Source: Actinobacteria bacterium UBA4719
GTDB lineage: Bacteria; Actinomycetota; Actinomycetes; Actinomycetales; Dermatophilaceae
Direction of reading: 5' to 3'
DNA length: 24,377 bases
Assembly: GCA_002404345.1 (NCBI GenBank)
Contig: DHJN01000147.1
Location: 2,172 to 26,548 of the forward strand
Every line of letters starts with the position of its first letter. Position 1 is the first letter of the stretch. Both the position numbers and the translations under genes were made by a program. The notes beneath the pieces are model-generated. The model saw only the letters and a list, made by a program, of their open reading frames with translations. It did not search any database and was not told the origin of the DNA. Shown here one piece after another: positions 5,920-14,013 of the stretch.

Positions 5920-6317
5920 ACGCCACGCCGTCTCGTCGCCGCCTTCCTGGCGCTGATCGTGGTCGGCGTCGTCGCAGATCTCACCATTTCGAGGGCCTCC
6001 GGCAACCTCAGTACGACCGCGAGCAACAGCAGCAACACCTACGCGGCCAGCTCCTGTCTCGTGCCTATCGCGATCGCGATCCAGAGCGGCCCCAACAAGT
6101 TCGTGCCCTCGACACCGGTGCCCATCACGGTTGGCTGCAGCGTCAAGTGGACGAACACGGGGTCGAGCACCCACACGAGACGAGCGACAAAGGCGTCTGG
6201 GACTCGGGCAACCTCGTGACGAACGCTACGTATACCCGTGTGTTCTCTTCAACGGGAACCTTCGCCTTCCATTGCAACATCCACCCAGCGATGACTGGGT
6301 CGATCGTCGTCTCCTGA
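5920..6317 (+). pseudogene. Exported cupredoxin (plastocyanin/azurin-like), frameshifted
   Basis: A small blue-copper-type protein split over two frames. The first frame gives a hydrophobic export segment (LVAAFLALIVVGVVA), a Ser/Thr/Asn-rich linker, PNKFVPSTPVPITVGCSVKW, and TNTGSSTHT with the first likely copper-ligand His. After 6177 the frame shifts. The remainder reads TSDKGVWDSGNLVTNATYTR and ends FHCNIHPAMTGSIVVS, which supplies the other type-I copper ligands (Cys, His and Met in C-x2-H-x2-M spacing). The two halves join as HT-x-TSDKGVWDSG, the usual cupredoxin sequence, if one base is missing at about 6178-6179. No good start codon precedes the signal segment: only ACG at 5920 or an internal GTG at 5959. 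The 5' end may therefore also be damaged. Copper electron transfer is inferred from the ligand set. Confidence 0.75.
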
Positions 6318-6378
6318 GGTCGGGCCGCGGAACCCAAGAGCGCTTGCGCTGACCTGCGGCGCCAGCAAGGCTCACCGC

Positions 6379-7638
6379 ATGACGATCTCCCTCGTGCCCC
6401 TCGCTCCTGCGGACCGGCAGCGACTGCTGGATGTCGACATGGCCGCGTTCTTCTTCGACCCGACCGCGCATCCGTCCGATGTCGTCACCAGCCACTTCGA
6501 CTGGACACGCACGTTCGGCGCCACCCGCGATGGTTCGGATGAGCTGGTCGGCGTGTACACGTCATACGACATGGCCGTGACTGCGCCCGGGCCGCTGGGC
6601 GCCCTGACCCGGGTGCCCATGGCAGGCTTGTCGTGGGTGTCCGTGCACCCCGACCATCGCCGCCGTGGCGTCTTGCGCGAGATGATCACCCACCACTTCG
6701 CCAGGCTGCACGAGCAGGGTGCCGCCCTGAGCGGGTTGCACTCGGCCGAGGTCCCTATCTATGGACGGTTCGGCTACGGGATCTGCTCGGTCGAGCTCGA
6801 GCTCGAGCTCGAGCGCGGCGCCGTCTTCACCGCACCGTCGCTGGACGATGCTGCCGGCCGGGTCACGACCCGGTTCGTCGCGGCTGACTCCGACGACGCA
6901 GCCCGGATGGTCCAGGACCTCCATCTGCGTTGCGCCGAAACCACCTTGGGCGCGGTGATCCGGCCGGAGCTGATGGCTCGACCGCATTTCGTCGATCTGC
7001 CGCTGACCCGTGCGGGGCGCGAGCCATGGCAGGTGCTCCTTGCCAACGTCGATGGCCAACCGGTGGGTTATGCGGTGTTCAGTCGTGAGGCCAAGTGGAA
7101 GGACTTCAAGGCCAAGGGCACGGTCGACGTCCGCGAGCTGGCTGCCGCTGATCCTGCGACGCTGCTGGCCCTGGCCCGACGACTGGTGGACTTCGACCTG
7201 ACTGCTTCCGTCACCATCAACGGCCGCGGCACCGATGACCCCCTGGTGTGGTGGGCCGGGGGTCCGCGGGCGCTCGGGGTCAAGGCCTTCGACTCGCTGT
7301 GGCTGCGGCTGATCGACGTCGGCGCGGCCCTGACGGCGCGCGGCTACTCCAGCGCCTGCAACGTCGTTCTGGATGTCGTGGACCCCACCTGCCCGTGGAA
7401 CCAGCGCGCGTGGCGGCTGACGGTCGACGAGGACGGAGTGGCCACCTGCCGGCCCACTGCTGACAACGCCGACCTGCGACTGCCAGTCCAGGCCCTGGGC
7501 GCGGCCTTCCTGGGGTCCAGAAGCCTTGCCTCACAAGCGGACCAGGGCTTGGTCACCGAGCTCACCGCCGGCTCGGTGCGACTGCTCTCCCGGGCCATGA
7601 GCTCCGACCGCGAGCCGGTCGGGGCCATCGAGTTCTAG
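6379..7638 (+). CDS. eis: Eis-family GNAT N-acetyltransferase
   Basis: Acetyl-CoA-dependent N-acetyltransferase of the Eis family, known in mycobacteria for multi-site acetylation of aminoglycosides and other amines. The 419-aa protein has the full Eis layout: an N-terminal GNAT domain with the acetyl-CoA loop VSVHPDHRRRGVLREM (about 87-102), then the IYGRFGYG motif with the catalytic Tyr at 128. A second GNAT-like domain follows, then a C-terminal SCP-like domain ending in Phe (AIEF). In characterised Eis enzymes the terminal Phe carboxylate helps catalysis, so the intact C-terminus is informative. A (TCGAGC)4 microsatellite encodes VELELELE at about 138-145. The Shine-Dalgarno is weak (AAGG). 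Its stop overlaps that of convergent menD. The natural substrate is not evident. Confidence 0.88.
   Translation: MTISLVPLAPADRQRLLDVDMAAFFFDPTAHPSDVVTSHFDWTRTFGATRDGSDELVGVYTSYDMAVTAPGPLGALTRVPMAGLSWVSVHPDHRRRGVLREMITHHFARLHEQGAALSGLHSAEVPIYGRFGYGICSVELELELERGAVFTAPSLDDAAGRVTTRFVAADSDDAARMVQDLHLRCAETTLGAVIRPELMARPHFVDLPLTRAGREPWQVLLANVDGQPVGYAVFSREAKWKDFKAKGTVDVRELAAADPATLLALARRLVDFDLTASVTINGRGTDDPLVWWAGGPRALGVKAFDSLWLRLIDVGAALTARGYSSACNVVLDVVDPTCPWNQRAWRLTVDEDGVATCRPTADNADLRLPVQALGAAFLGSRSLASQADQGLVTELTAGSVRLLSRAMSSDREPVGAIEF
6791..6814. repeat. (TCGAGC)4 microsatellite within eis
   Basis: Four perfect copies of a 6-bp unit encode alternating Glu-Leu within the first GNAT domain. The unit length preserves the frame, so copy-number change would alter the protein by two residues at a time. 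Confidence 0.85.
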
Positions 7639-9398
7639 GGCAGGGCCGACTTCTCGTGCAGGACCCTTGCCACCGCAGCTCGCAAGTGGGCGTGAAGATC
7701 CCGGTGCCCAGAGCGGTCAACCCGCACCTCAACGACGCCGAGTCCCCTTGGGGGCTGCCCGAGGACGGCGCGCAGGTCCGCCTGGGTGGAGGCCAGCGCG
7801 TGCCTCACCCCGTGGGCACGGCACACATCGACGATGGAGGCGCCGGTTGGTGTGCCGAAGACACGTTCGAAATCCGTTGCCCTGCTCGGGTCGCCGGGCT
7901 CCAGCAGGGTGAAGATGCCGCCACCGTCGTCGTTGGTCACCACGATGGTCAGGTCAGGCTGCGGCTCGTGCGGACCGATGAGCAGACCGTTGCTGTCATG
8001 CAGGAAGGTCAGGTCGCCCATCAGCGCGTATGCCGGTCGCTGCGGCTGCGCGAGCGCGAGGCCGATGGCGGTCGACACACAACCATCAATGCCGGCCAGT
8101 CCCCGGCTGGCCACGACCGTCAGCGGCGCGCTTCTCACGGTCGGCGACATGGCCAGGTCGACATCGCGGGCGGAGTTGGAGGAGCCCACGAACAGCGTCG
8201 CCTCGGAAGGAAGTTCGGCCAGGACCGTGCCCGCGATGGCAAGCCCGCTCGGCCATGCCGACTGGATGACCGCCTCAGCGGCCTTGGCGACCAGATCGCC
8301 CGCGTCGGCCCACGCTCGCGCCCACTGCTCGTCCACCTGTCGGCCGTTCGGGATGGACGCCGGCACGACCTCGAACGGGTGGACGACCGATGCGACGTGC
8401 CAGGGGTCTGGCCAGCTCGACTGCGCTGCCACGATCTCCACCGTGACCGCAGGGTCACGCATGAGGGCGGCCACCGCGCGTGAGAGGGTGACCCGCCCGA
8501 CGACCAGGACCCGATCAGGGCGATGGCGCCCCAGCCATTGACCGGCGGTGAGCAAGAGCGGACCGTGCGGGACAAGGTCATTGCGGTCGTGGGCACCGAA
8601 CGGCTCAGCGATGACCGGCCACCCCGCCGCCCGGGCGAGCGCTGTCACTTCCGCGGACCTGGCTGGATCGGGCAGATCACCAAGCAGGACAAGGGTTCTG
8701 GGAATGTAGGCCAAGCCCTCACCCGGAAGGCTGGCCGCTTGGCCTCTCACCCGTGGTTGGACTCTCATCCGTGGTTGGACTCTGACCCACGGGGCCGCGT
8801 TGTCACGGCCATCGAGGCTCTCCGGCCATCCGTCGACGTCGGCCAGATCGGGCACCAGCGGCTTGCGCAGGGGAACATTGAGATGGACCGGACCGGCATC
8901 CGCGCCGCTTGTCCCGACGGCTGTTGCGTAGAGCCGACTCACCACCGACCGCCATACCGCGTTCTGGCCCTCGCGGGCATCAGGTGCACCGAGCTGGTGG
9001 ACCATGCGGACGGCGGTACCGAACAGGTGGTCCTGGTCAGTGGTCTGGTTCGCCCCGGTGCCCTGCAGCTCCGATGGACGGTCGGCGCTGACGATGATCA
9101 GCGGCACTGCGGCGTGGCTGGCCTCAAGAACGGCCGGGTGGAGGTTGGCAACCGCTGTTCCGGATGTCGTGAACACCGGCACTGGCCGGCGGGTGAGCTT
9201 GGCCAGACCCAGCGCCAGGAAGGCGGCAGAGCGTTCGTCGACCCGGACATGCAGCCGGAGACGGCCCGCGCGGTCCGCCTCCTGAAGGGCGTAGGCAAAC
9301 ACCGCGGAGCGTGAGCCGGGACAAAGAACGGCCTCACGGACTCCGTGGCGGACCAGCTCGTCCACCACAACCGTGGCCAGAGCGGTCGACGGGTTCAC
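7635..9398 (-). CDS. menD: SEPHCHC synthase (thiamine-diphosphate enzyme of menaquinone synthesis)
   Basis: MenD condenses isochorismate with 2-oxoglutarate (decarboxylated on thiamine diphosphate) to give SEPHCHC, the step after MenF. The 587-aa protein has LCPGSRSAVFAYAL (25-38) and the TPP-activating Glu55 in RVDERSAAFLALG. It also has TTSGTAVANLHPAV and the GDG-type TPP/Mg2+ motif GDLTFLHDSNGLL (461-473). It is about 30 residues longer than well-known MenD proteins. Part of the excess is a repeat-bearing linker at 203-220 (RVQPRM/RVQPRV) between the pyrimidine-binding and central domains. GTG 9398 follows a weak CAGGA site. It is downstream of rbsK after a 78-bp gap bearing a 23-bp repeat pair, so it may have its own promoter. 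Confidence 0.94.
   Translation of the reverse strand: MNPSTALATVVVDELVRHGVREAVLCPGSRSAVFAYALQEADRAGRLRLHVRVDERSAAFLALGLAKLTRRPVPVFTTSGTAVANLHPAVLEASHAAVPLIIVSADRPSELQGTGANQTTDQDHLFGTAVRMVHQLGAPDAREGQNAVWRSVVSRLYATAVGTSGADAGPVHLNVPLRKPLVPDLADVDGWPESLDGRDNAAPWVRVQPRMRVQPRVRGQAASLPGEGLAYIPRTLVLLGDLPDPARSAEVTALARAAGWPVIAEPFGAHDRNDLVPHGPLLLTAGQWLGRHRPDRVLVVGRVTLSRAVAALMRDPAVTVEIVAAQSSWPDPWHVASVVHPFEVVPASIPNGRQVDEQWARAWADAGDLVAKAAEAVIQSAWPSGLAIAGTVLAELPSEATLFVGSSNSARDVDLAMSPTVRSAPLTVVASRGLAGIDGCVSTAIGLALAQPQRPAYALMGDLTFLHDSNGLLIGPHEPQPDLTIVVTNDDGGGIFTLLEPGDPSRATDFERVFGTPTGASIVDVCRAHGVRHALASTQADLRAVLGQPPRGLGVVEVRVDRSGHRDLHAHLRAAVARVLHEKSALP
8745..8790 (-). repeat. 18-bp in-frame tandem repeat in menD
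   Basis: Units 8745-8762 and 8763-8780 differ at one base and share CCGTGGTTGGACTCTCA across the junction. A partial third copy runs to about 8790. The encoded hexapeptide is RVQPRM/RVQPRV, in an interdomain linker (residues about 205-217), where length change is likely tolerated. Confidence 0.85.
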
Positions 9399-9420
9399 GC
9401 TCGCGATCCTGCCACAACCG

Positions 9421-9475
9421 GTCCAAACCTAGGGACTGTGCGCTCCTGCATCGTCCAAACCTAGGGACTGTGCGC
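9421..9475. repeat. 23-bp direct repeat pair between rbsK and menD
   Basis: Two identical 23-bp copies, 9421-9443 and 9453-9475, are separated by 9 bp. Each contains CCAAACCTAGGGACTGTG and an imperfect GTCC/GGAC inverted repeat around CCTAGG. They fill most of the 78-bp gap, ending 1 bp before the rbsK stop codon and 22 bp upstream of the menD GTG. On the minus strand each copy presents TAGGTT, a possible -10 hexamer. No other copy is seen in this window. Confidence 0.85.
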
Positions 9476-9476
9476 C

Positions 9477-10307
9477 TCACAGAGCCGGATCGCGCTGTGC
9501 CCCACGGTGCGTGACCGCATCAGCGCCAGCAGCCAGGGCAGCCTGTAGAGCCTCACGGCGGCCGGCTCCCGCGACAAGTGCGGCGCTCAGAGCGCCGCAG
9601 AACGCATCACCCGCGCCCGTGGTGTCGAGCACCTCGGGCGCCTCGACCACCGGCCCGGTGAGCTGGTCGCCATCCCACGCCGCGCCCGCCGCGCCGAAGG
9701 TCACCACCAACGACGCCGGGAGTGCCTCCGAGTCGGCCAGCAGCAGGGCCTCGTGCTCGTTGACCACCAACGGGTCGGCGAGGGCGACGACGTCGGGTGG
9801 CAACGCGGAATACGGCGCCAGGTTGAGGACGACCCGGGCACCCCTGGCCGACGCGCGCCGCACTGCGGCGGTGACCACCTCCAGCGGGACCTCCAGCTGC
9901 AGCAGTACGACGTCGCCGGGACCGACGGACTGCAACACCCCGAGGTCGTCAACGGTGACCTCGGCATTGGCGCCAGCGATGACGACGATCGAGTTCTCGC
10001 CAGCCTGGTCAACGGCGATGAGGGCATGACCGGTGGGGCCCTGCGGCGCGACACGGATCGCGGCCACGTCAATACCCAGCGCCAGCAGCCTTGCGACATA
10101 GGCGGATCCAGCCTCGTCCGACCCCACACAGCCGACCATGACCACCGTGGCGCCTGCCGCCGAAGCCGCCACCGCCTGGTTGGCGCCCTTGCCACCTGCC
10201 AACCGCTCGAGGCCACTTCCCAGGACGGTCTCGCCCGGTTTCGGGTGTCGCTCGACATGGGTGACCAGGTCGATGTTGAGCGACCCGAGCACGAAAACCC
10301 GCCCCAT
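9477..10307 (-). CDS. rbsK: Ribokinase (PfkB family sugar kinase)
   Basis: Phosphorylates ribose to ribose 5-phosphate with ATP. The 276-aa protein has the PfkB N-terminal signature region LAGGKGANQAVAASAAG (about 36-52) and the C-terminal DTTGAGDAFCGAL (228-240), in which Asp234 is the catalytic base. The first residues [15 protein letters not shown] match the family's first strand. The open frame extends further upstream, but that part overlaps the nucleoside hydrolase and has no homology. ATG 10307 overlaps the hydrolase stop as TGATG, indicating translational coupling. The partner gene releases ribose from nucleosides, so the pair forms a salvage module. The protein is slightly shorter than typical ribokinases (about 300 aa). 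Substrate specificity within PfkB is inferred from the neighbour. Confidence 0.87.
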   Translation of the reverse strand: MGRVFVLGSLNIDLVTHVERHPKPGETVLGSGLERLAGGKGANQAVAASAAGATVVMVGCVGSDEAGSAYVARLLALGIDVAAIRVAPQGPTGHALIAVDQAGENSIVVIAGANAEVTVDDLGVLQSVGPGDVVLLQLEVPLEVVTAAVRRASARGARVVLNLAPYSALPPDVVALADPLVVNEHEALLLADSEALPASLVVTFGAAGAAWDGDQLTGPVVEAPEVLDTTGAGDAFCGALSAALVAGAGRREALQAALAAGADAVTHRGAQRDPAL

Positions 10308-11293
10308 CAGCGAGTCCCGCCGTTCACGGTGCGCAACCACAGCTCGGCATAGCGGCCAGCGTCCACTGACATGGCGACCTCCACCGACGTCGGTGCTATC
10401 CCGTGGGGATCGTGGGCGAGGTCGCCGGACCAGTCGCGACGGTCGACGATGGTCCGGCCACGCGAGAAGGTCCCTGCCAGCTCCACCCGAACCGGAAGGC
10501 GCACCGTCGTCAGACCCGCGCGATCGATCACCGCGCACACCGCGCCCGCGTCACCGATCGTCGCGTCAGGCTGGCCAAGACGACGACTCTGGAAGTCGAC
10601 CAGCCGCCCCGCCAGCTCGGCCGGTCCACGGCCGCCGACGGCCGTGAGCTCGGCGGACTGCTCCCGGCTGACCCGCACGTCGTAGAAGACGTCCAGGCCG
10701 TACATCACCACCGGGATGTCGAGCTCGGCAGCCGACTCGAGGACGATGGCCGCCGCCTCGGGGTCATGCCACACGTTGAACTCCGCGGAAGCCGTGGCAT
10801 TGCCGATCTCGGTCCCTCCACCCATGAAGACGATCTCGCGCAGACCCGCAGCAGCCTCCGGATAGGTACGCAACAACAGCGCGATGTTGGTCAGCGGAGC
10901 CAGCGGCACCAACGTGATCCGGTCAGCCGGCTCCCCGGTTGCCGCCCGACTCAGCAGGCCCCGCAGAAGCTCGACCGCGTGCCGCGGGTCGGGGTGACGC
11001 TCGGACGAGGGCCAGCCGAGGTCCGCCATACCGTCCTCGCCGTGGACGTGCCGGGCATCCCTGGCGGGCTCGATCAGCGGTCTGCCCGCACCGCGGGCAA
11101 CCGGGACATCCGGCCGCCCGACGACGTCGAGCACCTTCAGGGTGTTGCGGACGACGTCGTCCACGCCGGCGTTGCCACCGACACAGGTGACCGCACGAAG
11201 GTCCACATCCGGGTGCAGGGCCGCCAACAGCAGCGCACAGGCGTCATCCACACCGGTGTCGACATCGAGGACGATCGGCAGCGGCTCGGTCAT
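10307..11293 (-). CDS. Inosine-uridine-type nucleoside hydrolase
   Basis: Hydrolyses the N-glycosidic bond of ribonucleosides to free base and ribose. The 328-aa protein has the diagnostic Ca2+-binding aspartate cluster [15 protein letters not shown] (10-24) near the N-terminus. It also has [32 protein letters not shown] and [20 protein letters not shown], all matching the IUNH fold, and the later Asp/His segment VMYGLDVF. The start ATG overlaps the tsaD stop by ATGA, and its own stop overlaps rbsK, so it is tightly coupled in the operon. Which nucleosides it prefers cannot be read from sequence. Confidence 0.9.
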   Translation of the reverse strand: MTEPLPIVLDVDTGVDDACALLLAALHPDVDLRAVTCVGGNAGVDDVVRNTLKVLDVVGRPDVPVARGAGRPLIEPARDARHVHGEDGMADLGWPSSERHPDPRHAVELLRGLLSRAATGEPADRITLVPLAPLTNIALLLRTYPEAAAGLREIVFMGGGTEIGNATASAEFNVWHDPEAAAIVLESAAELDIPVVMYGLDVFYDVRVSREQSAELTAVGGRGPAELAGRLVDFQSRRLGQPDATIGDAGAVCAVIDRAGLTTVRLPVRVELAGTFSRGRTIVDRRDWSGDLAHDPHGIAPTSVEVAMSVDAGRYAELWLRTVNGGTR

Positions 11294-12336
11294 GCGCGAA
11301 CCAGGGTCACCGGCATCGACGAGTCGGCGGGGATGTCGAGGGCCGAGGGAGCGCGACCTCTGGCCACCATCTCAGCGCCCAGGGCGGCCACCATCGCGCC
11401 GTTGTCGGTGCACAGACCGGGTCGTGGGACGCGAAGCCGGATGCCCGCGGCGTCGCAACGCTCCTGGGCCATGGCCCGCAGCCGGGTGTTGGCCGCCACG
11501 CCACCACCGATGAGCAGGTCGTCGACGCCGTGCTCCCGGCAGGCCAGGACGGCCTTGCGGGTCAGCACGTCGACCACCGCCTCCTGGAAGCTCGCGGCCA
11601 CATCGGCGACCGGCACCGGCTCACCTGCGCGCTCGCGCGCCTCGACCCAGCGGGCCACGGACGTCTTGAGTCCGGAGAAGGAGAAGTCGAAACGGTGCCG
11701 CTCCATGTCACGGCCCGAGGTCAGGCCGCGCGGAAAGAGCACGAAGGCTGAGTTTCCTTCTGTAGCAACCCGATCCACGTGCGGCCCGCCAGGGAACGGC
11801 AGCCCCAGGACCCGGGCCACCTTGTCGAAGGCCTCGCCCGCGGCATCGTCGATCGTGCTCCCCAGAGATCGCACGTCAGCAGTGACATCCGGGACGAGCA
11901 GGAGGCTGGAGTGCCCGCCGGACACCAGCATCGCCAGCGTCGGCTCGGGCAGCGGGCCGTGTTCGACGATGTCGACGGCGACATGGGCCGCGAGGTGGTT
12001 GACACCGTAGAGCGGTTTGCCCAGGGCCACCGCGAGCGACTTGGCCGCGGCCACTCCCACCAGCAGTGCGCCAGCGAGCCCCGGGCCAGCGGTGACGGCG
12101 ATCGCGTCCAGATCAGCAAGGCGTATGCCGGCCTCGCGGCAGGCTCGCTCGATCGTCGGCACCATCGCCTCGAGGTGGGCGCGGCTGGCCACCTCCGGCA
12201 CCACGCCACCGAAGCGCGCATGCTCGTCGACACTGCTGGCGACGGCGTCGGCGAGCAGTCTCTGACCGCGGACGATCCCGACACCGGTCTCGTCGCAGGA
12301 CGTCTCGACGCCGAGCACCAGGGGGCCGTCAGTCAC
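11290..12336 (-). CDS. tsaD: tRNA N6-threonylcarbamoyladenosine transferase subunit TsaD
   Basis: Catalytic subunit that transfers threonylcarbamoyl from TC-AMP to A37 of ANN-decoding tRNAs (t6A). The 348-aa protein of the ASKHA fold begins [16 protein letters not shown]. It has the metal-binding [10 protein letters not shown] (His114 and His118) and [12 protein letters not shown]. It continues with [20 protein letters not shown] and near the C-terminus [13 protein letters not shown] and CTDNGAM. The GTG start at 12336 overlaps the rimI stop as GTGA, with a strong GGAGGTGA Shine-Dalgarno inside rimI. TsaE, TsaB and RimI are encoded just upstream, so most of the t6A complex comes from this operon. 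TsaC is not in the window. Confidence 0.95.
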   Translation of the reverse strand: MTDGPLVLGVETSCDETGVGIVRGQRLLADAVASSVDEHARFGGVVPEVASRAHLEAMVPTIERACREAGIRLADLDAIAVTAGPGLAGALLVGVAAAKSLAVALGKPLYGVNHLAAHVAVDIVEHGPLPEPTLAMLVSGGHSSLLLVPDVTADVRSLGSTIDDAAGEAFDKVARVLGLPFPGGPHVDRVATEGNSAFVLFPRGLTSGRDMERHRFDFSFSGLKTSVARWVEARERAGEPVPVADVAASFQEAVVDVLTRKAVLACREHGVDDLLIGGGVAANTRLRAMAQERCDAAGIRLRVPRPGLCTDNGAMVAALGAEMVARGRAPSALDIPADSSMPVTLVRA

Positions 12337-12815
12337 GGCGTCACCTCCTCCGTCGTGTCCAGCAGAGGCAACCTCATGATGTGTGCGTCCACGTCCCCCG
12401 GCTGGTAGTACTTGCGTCGCACCGTCAGCACCGCAAAGCCCATCGTGCTGTAGAGCCGTTGCGCCGCAATGTTGTCCGCCCGAACTTCGAGCATCAGATG
12501 CTCGGCACCAGCCCGTCGGGCTTCAGCGATGAGCCAGTGCATCAGCACTCTGCCCAGGCCCCGACCCTGAGCACCCGCAGCGACGGCAACGGTCATGACG
12601 TCGGCGACCTCGCCACCGCGGTCGACGCCGGCGTAACCAACCACGGCGCCACCCTGCTCACCGACCACGTAGGAGCGCCGCGGACGGCCGGCCAGCTCAG
12701 TCCACCAGGTCTGCTCGGACCAGGCGTCATCAGCGAACAGCTCGGCCTCAAGCGCGGTCAGGGCTGGGATATCCAGCCAGGTCATCTCCCTCAGGTTGAC
12801 CTTGGGCAGGGTCAT
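12333..12815 (-). CDS. rimI: Ribosomal protein S18-alanine N-acetyltransferase (RimI-type GNAT)
   Basis: Small GNAT acetyltransferase of the RimI family, which acetylates protein N-termini, classically ribosomal protein S18. The 160-aa protein has the acetyl-CoA motif [19 protein letters not shown] (about 79-97). It also has the RimI-typical C-terminal pattern [19 protein letters not shown] followed by RRKYY. It lies between tsaB and tsaD with 4-bp ATGA and GTGA overlaps on the two sides. This is the standard actinobacterial arrangement, where RimI is often linked or fused to TsaB or TsaD. Substrates other than S18 are possible, since actinobacterial RimI enzymes are described as relaxed. Confidence 0.88.
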   Translation of the reverse strand: MTLPKVNLREMTWLDIPALTALEAELFADDAWSEQTWWTELAGRPRRSYVVGEQGGAVVGYAGVDRGGEVADVMTVAVAAGAQGRGLGRVLMHWLIAEARRAGAEHLMLEVRADNIAAQRLYSTMGFAVLTVRRKYYQPGDVDAHIMRLPLLDTTEEVTP

Positions 12816-13489
12816 GGCAGGGCCGGCTTGCGCGGGGGCAGAGGCGACGCATCCGGGCGACGCAGATACATCGCCTCGGCCTCGGCAAGGCCCTCACCGG
12901 CTGCCAGTCTCCGCGCCGCAAGCGAAGCCAGGGCGGCGGCGCTGACATCGAGGGGACCCACCCGCGGACCGAGCCAGTCGGGATACAGGACGGCACCTCG
13001 CCCGATCACGGGCAGACCCTGCACCTCGTCGGCAATCGCCTCTGCCTTCGCGACCATGGGCTCCCCCCTGCGCTTCACCCCGCCAGCCGTGATGTCATAG
13101 CGCGCCCAGTAGACCTCCTTGCGCCGCGCATCCGTTGCCACGACACAGGACTGGCCCAGCTCGGCGGCATCCGCCAGCCATGCCTGGTGGGCCAGTGCGT
13201 CCAGACTGCACACCCCGAACACCGGTATGCCGCACGCAAAGGCGAACGTGCGTGCCGTCACCAGGCCGACCCGCAGCCCGGTGAACGGCCCGGGGCCGGT
13301 GCCGGCGACCACTGCGCTGACCTCGGCGGCAGTGCGCCCAGCCCGGGCCAGGACGTCAACGATCCCTGGCGCGAGGTACTCCCCGTGCCCGCGAGCGTCC
13401 AGCGTGCTCGACTCGGCCAGCACGACACCACCGTCGTGCAGGGCGACGGTGATGGCCGAGGTGGCGGTGTCGATCGCGAGCAGCAGCAC
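12812..13489 (-). CDS. tsaB: t6A biosynthesis protein TsaB
   Basis: Non-catalytic ASKHA-fold partner that dimerises with TsaD and is needed for t6A modification of tRNA. The 225-aa protein starts LLLAIDTATSAITVALHDGG. It has the conserved GTGPGPFTGLRVGLVTARTF (about 67-86, shown in part) and LDALAHQAW, followed by VATDARRKEVYWARYD. GTG 13489 lies 4 bp after the tsaE stop. The 3' end overlaps rimI by ATGA. The C-terminal half is more divergent, as usual for TsaB. The identification is secure from the N-terminal domain and the flanking tsaE, rimI and tsaD. Confidence 0.93.
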   Translation of the reverse strand: MLLLAIDTATSAITVALHDGGVVLAESSTLDARGHGEYLAPGIVDVLARAGRTAAEVSAVVAGTGPGPFTGLRVGLVTARTFAFACGIPVFGVCSLDALAHQAWLADAAELGQSCVVATDARRKEVYWARYDITAGGVKRRGEPMVAKAEAIADEVQGLPVIGRGAVLYPDWLGPRVGPLDVSAAALASLAARRLAAGEGLAEAEAMYLRRPDASPLPPRKPALP

Positions 13490-13493
13490 AGGT

Positions 13494-14003
13494 TCAGGCT
13501 AATGAGATGAGGTCGTCGAGCAGTGCGCCGGCGCCCGGATCGGTCCATCGAGCACCGTGGCCGACCAGATCCACCGTCCGGGTCTCGTGTCCGCGCAAGG
13601 TCAGCTCGAGATAGCTCTCGCCGAGCTGCTCAGCCACCCCATGACCCCACTCGACCACGGTGACGGCACCCTCCAGCGAGGCGTCGAGGTCCAGGTCATC
13701 GAGCTCGGCAAGACCACCCAGCCGATAGGCATCAACGTGGACGAGGTCGGGGCCGCCGACCAGGGAGGGGTGGACGCGGGCTATCACGTATGTCGGTGAC
13801 GTGATCGGGCCGCGCACGCCGAGGCCGTCCGCAATACCTTGCGTCAGGGAGGTCTTGCCCGCACCAAGGTCACCGGTCAGCACGAGCAGGTCCCCAACCT
13901 CGAGCAGCGCCCCGAGCCTGGCGCCCCAGGCATGAGTGTCGTCGACTGTGCGCAGCCGCACCTGACGGCACAGCCCGACGGCCCCGGAGATCTCGGAAGT
14001 CAT
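13494..14003 (-). CDS. tsaE: t6A biosynthesis ATPase TsaE
   Basis: Small P-loop ATPase that regulates turnover of the TsaB-TsaD complex. The 169-aa protein has Walker A GDLGAGKTSLTQG (44-56), SPTYVIARVHPS, VHVDAYRLGGLAELDDLDLD and VVEWGHGVAEQL, the family's conserved strand after the HxDxYR motif. The ATG at 14003 is chosen because GAGGGG lies 6 nt upstream. An in-frame GTG at 14024 would overlap the upstream hydrolase and lacks a comparable ribosome-binding site. The gene follows the alpha/beta hydrolase by 10 bp and precedes tsaB by 4 bp. Confidence 0.92.
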   Translation of the reverse strand: MTSEISGAVGLCRQVRLRTVDDTHAWGARLGALLEVGDLLVLTGDLGAGKTSLTQGIADGLGVRGPITSPTYVIARVHPSLVGGPDLVHVDAYRLGGLAELDDLDLDASLEGAVTVVEWGHGVAEQLGESYLELTLRGHETRTVDLVGHGARWTDPGAGALLDDLISLA

Positions 14004-14013
14004 CGGCAGCCCC

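Noticed and set aside
9421..9475. Minimal CRISPR array
   Set aside because: Only two copies with a 9-bp spacer and no cas genes. The spacing is far too short for CRISPR.
10308..10538. N-terminal extension of ribokinase
   Set aside because: It overlaps the 3' end of the nucleoside hydrolase and is Arg/Gly/Asp-rich shadow sequence. The ATG at 10307 in TGATG context precedes the conserved first strand.
10403..12010. 535-codon plus-strand ORF opposite the nucleoside hydrolase and tsaD
   Set aside because: It spans the junction of two well-identified minus-strand genes and has no motif of its own.
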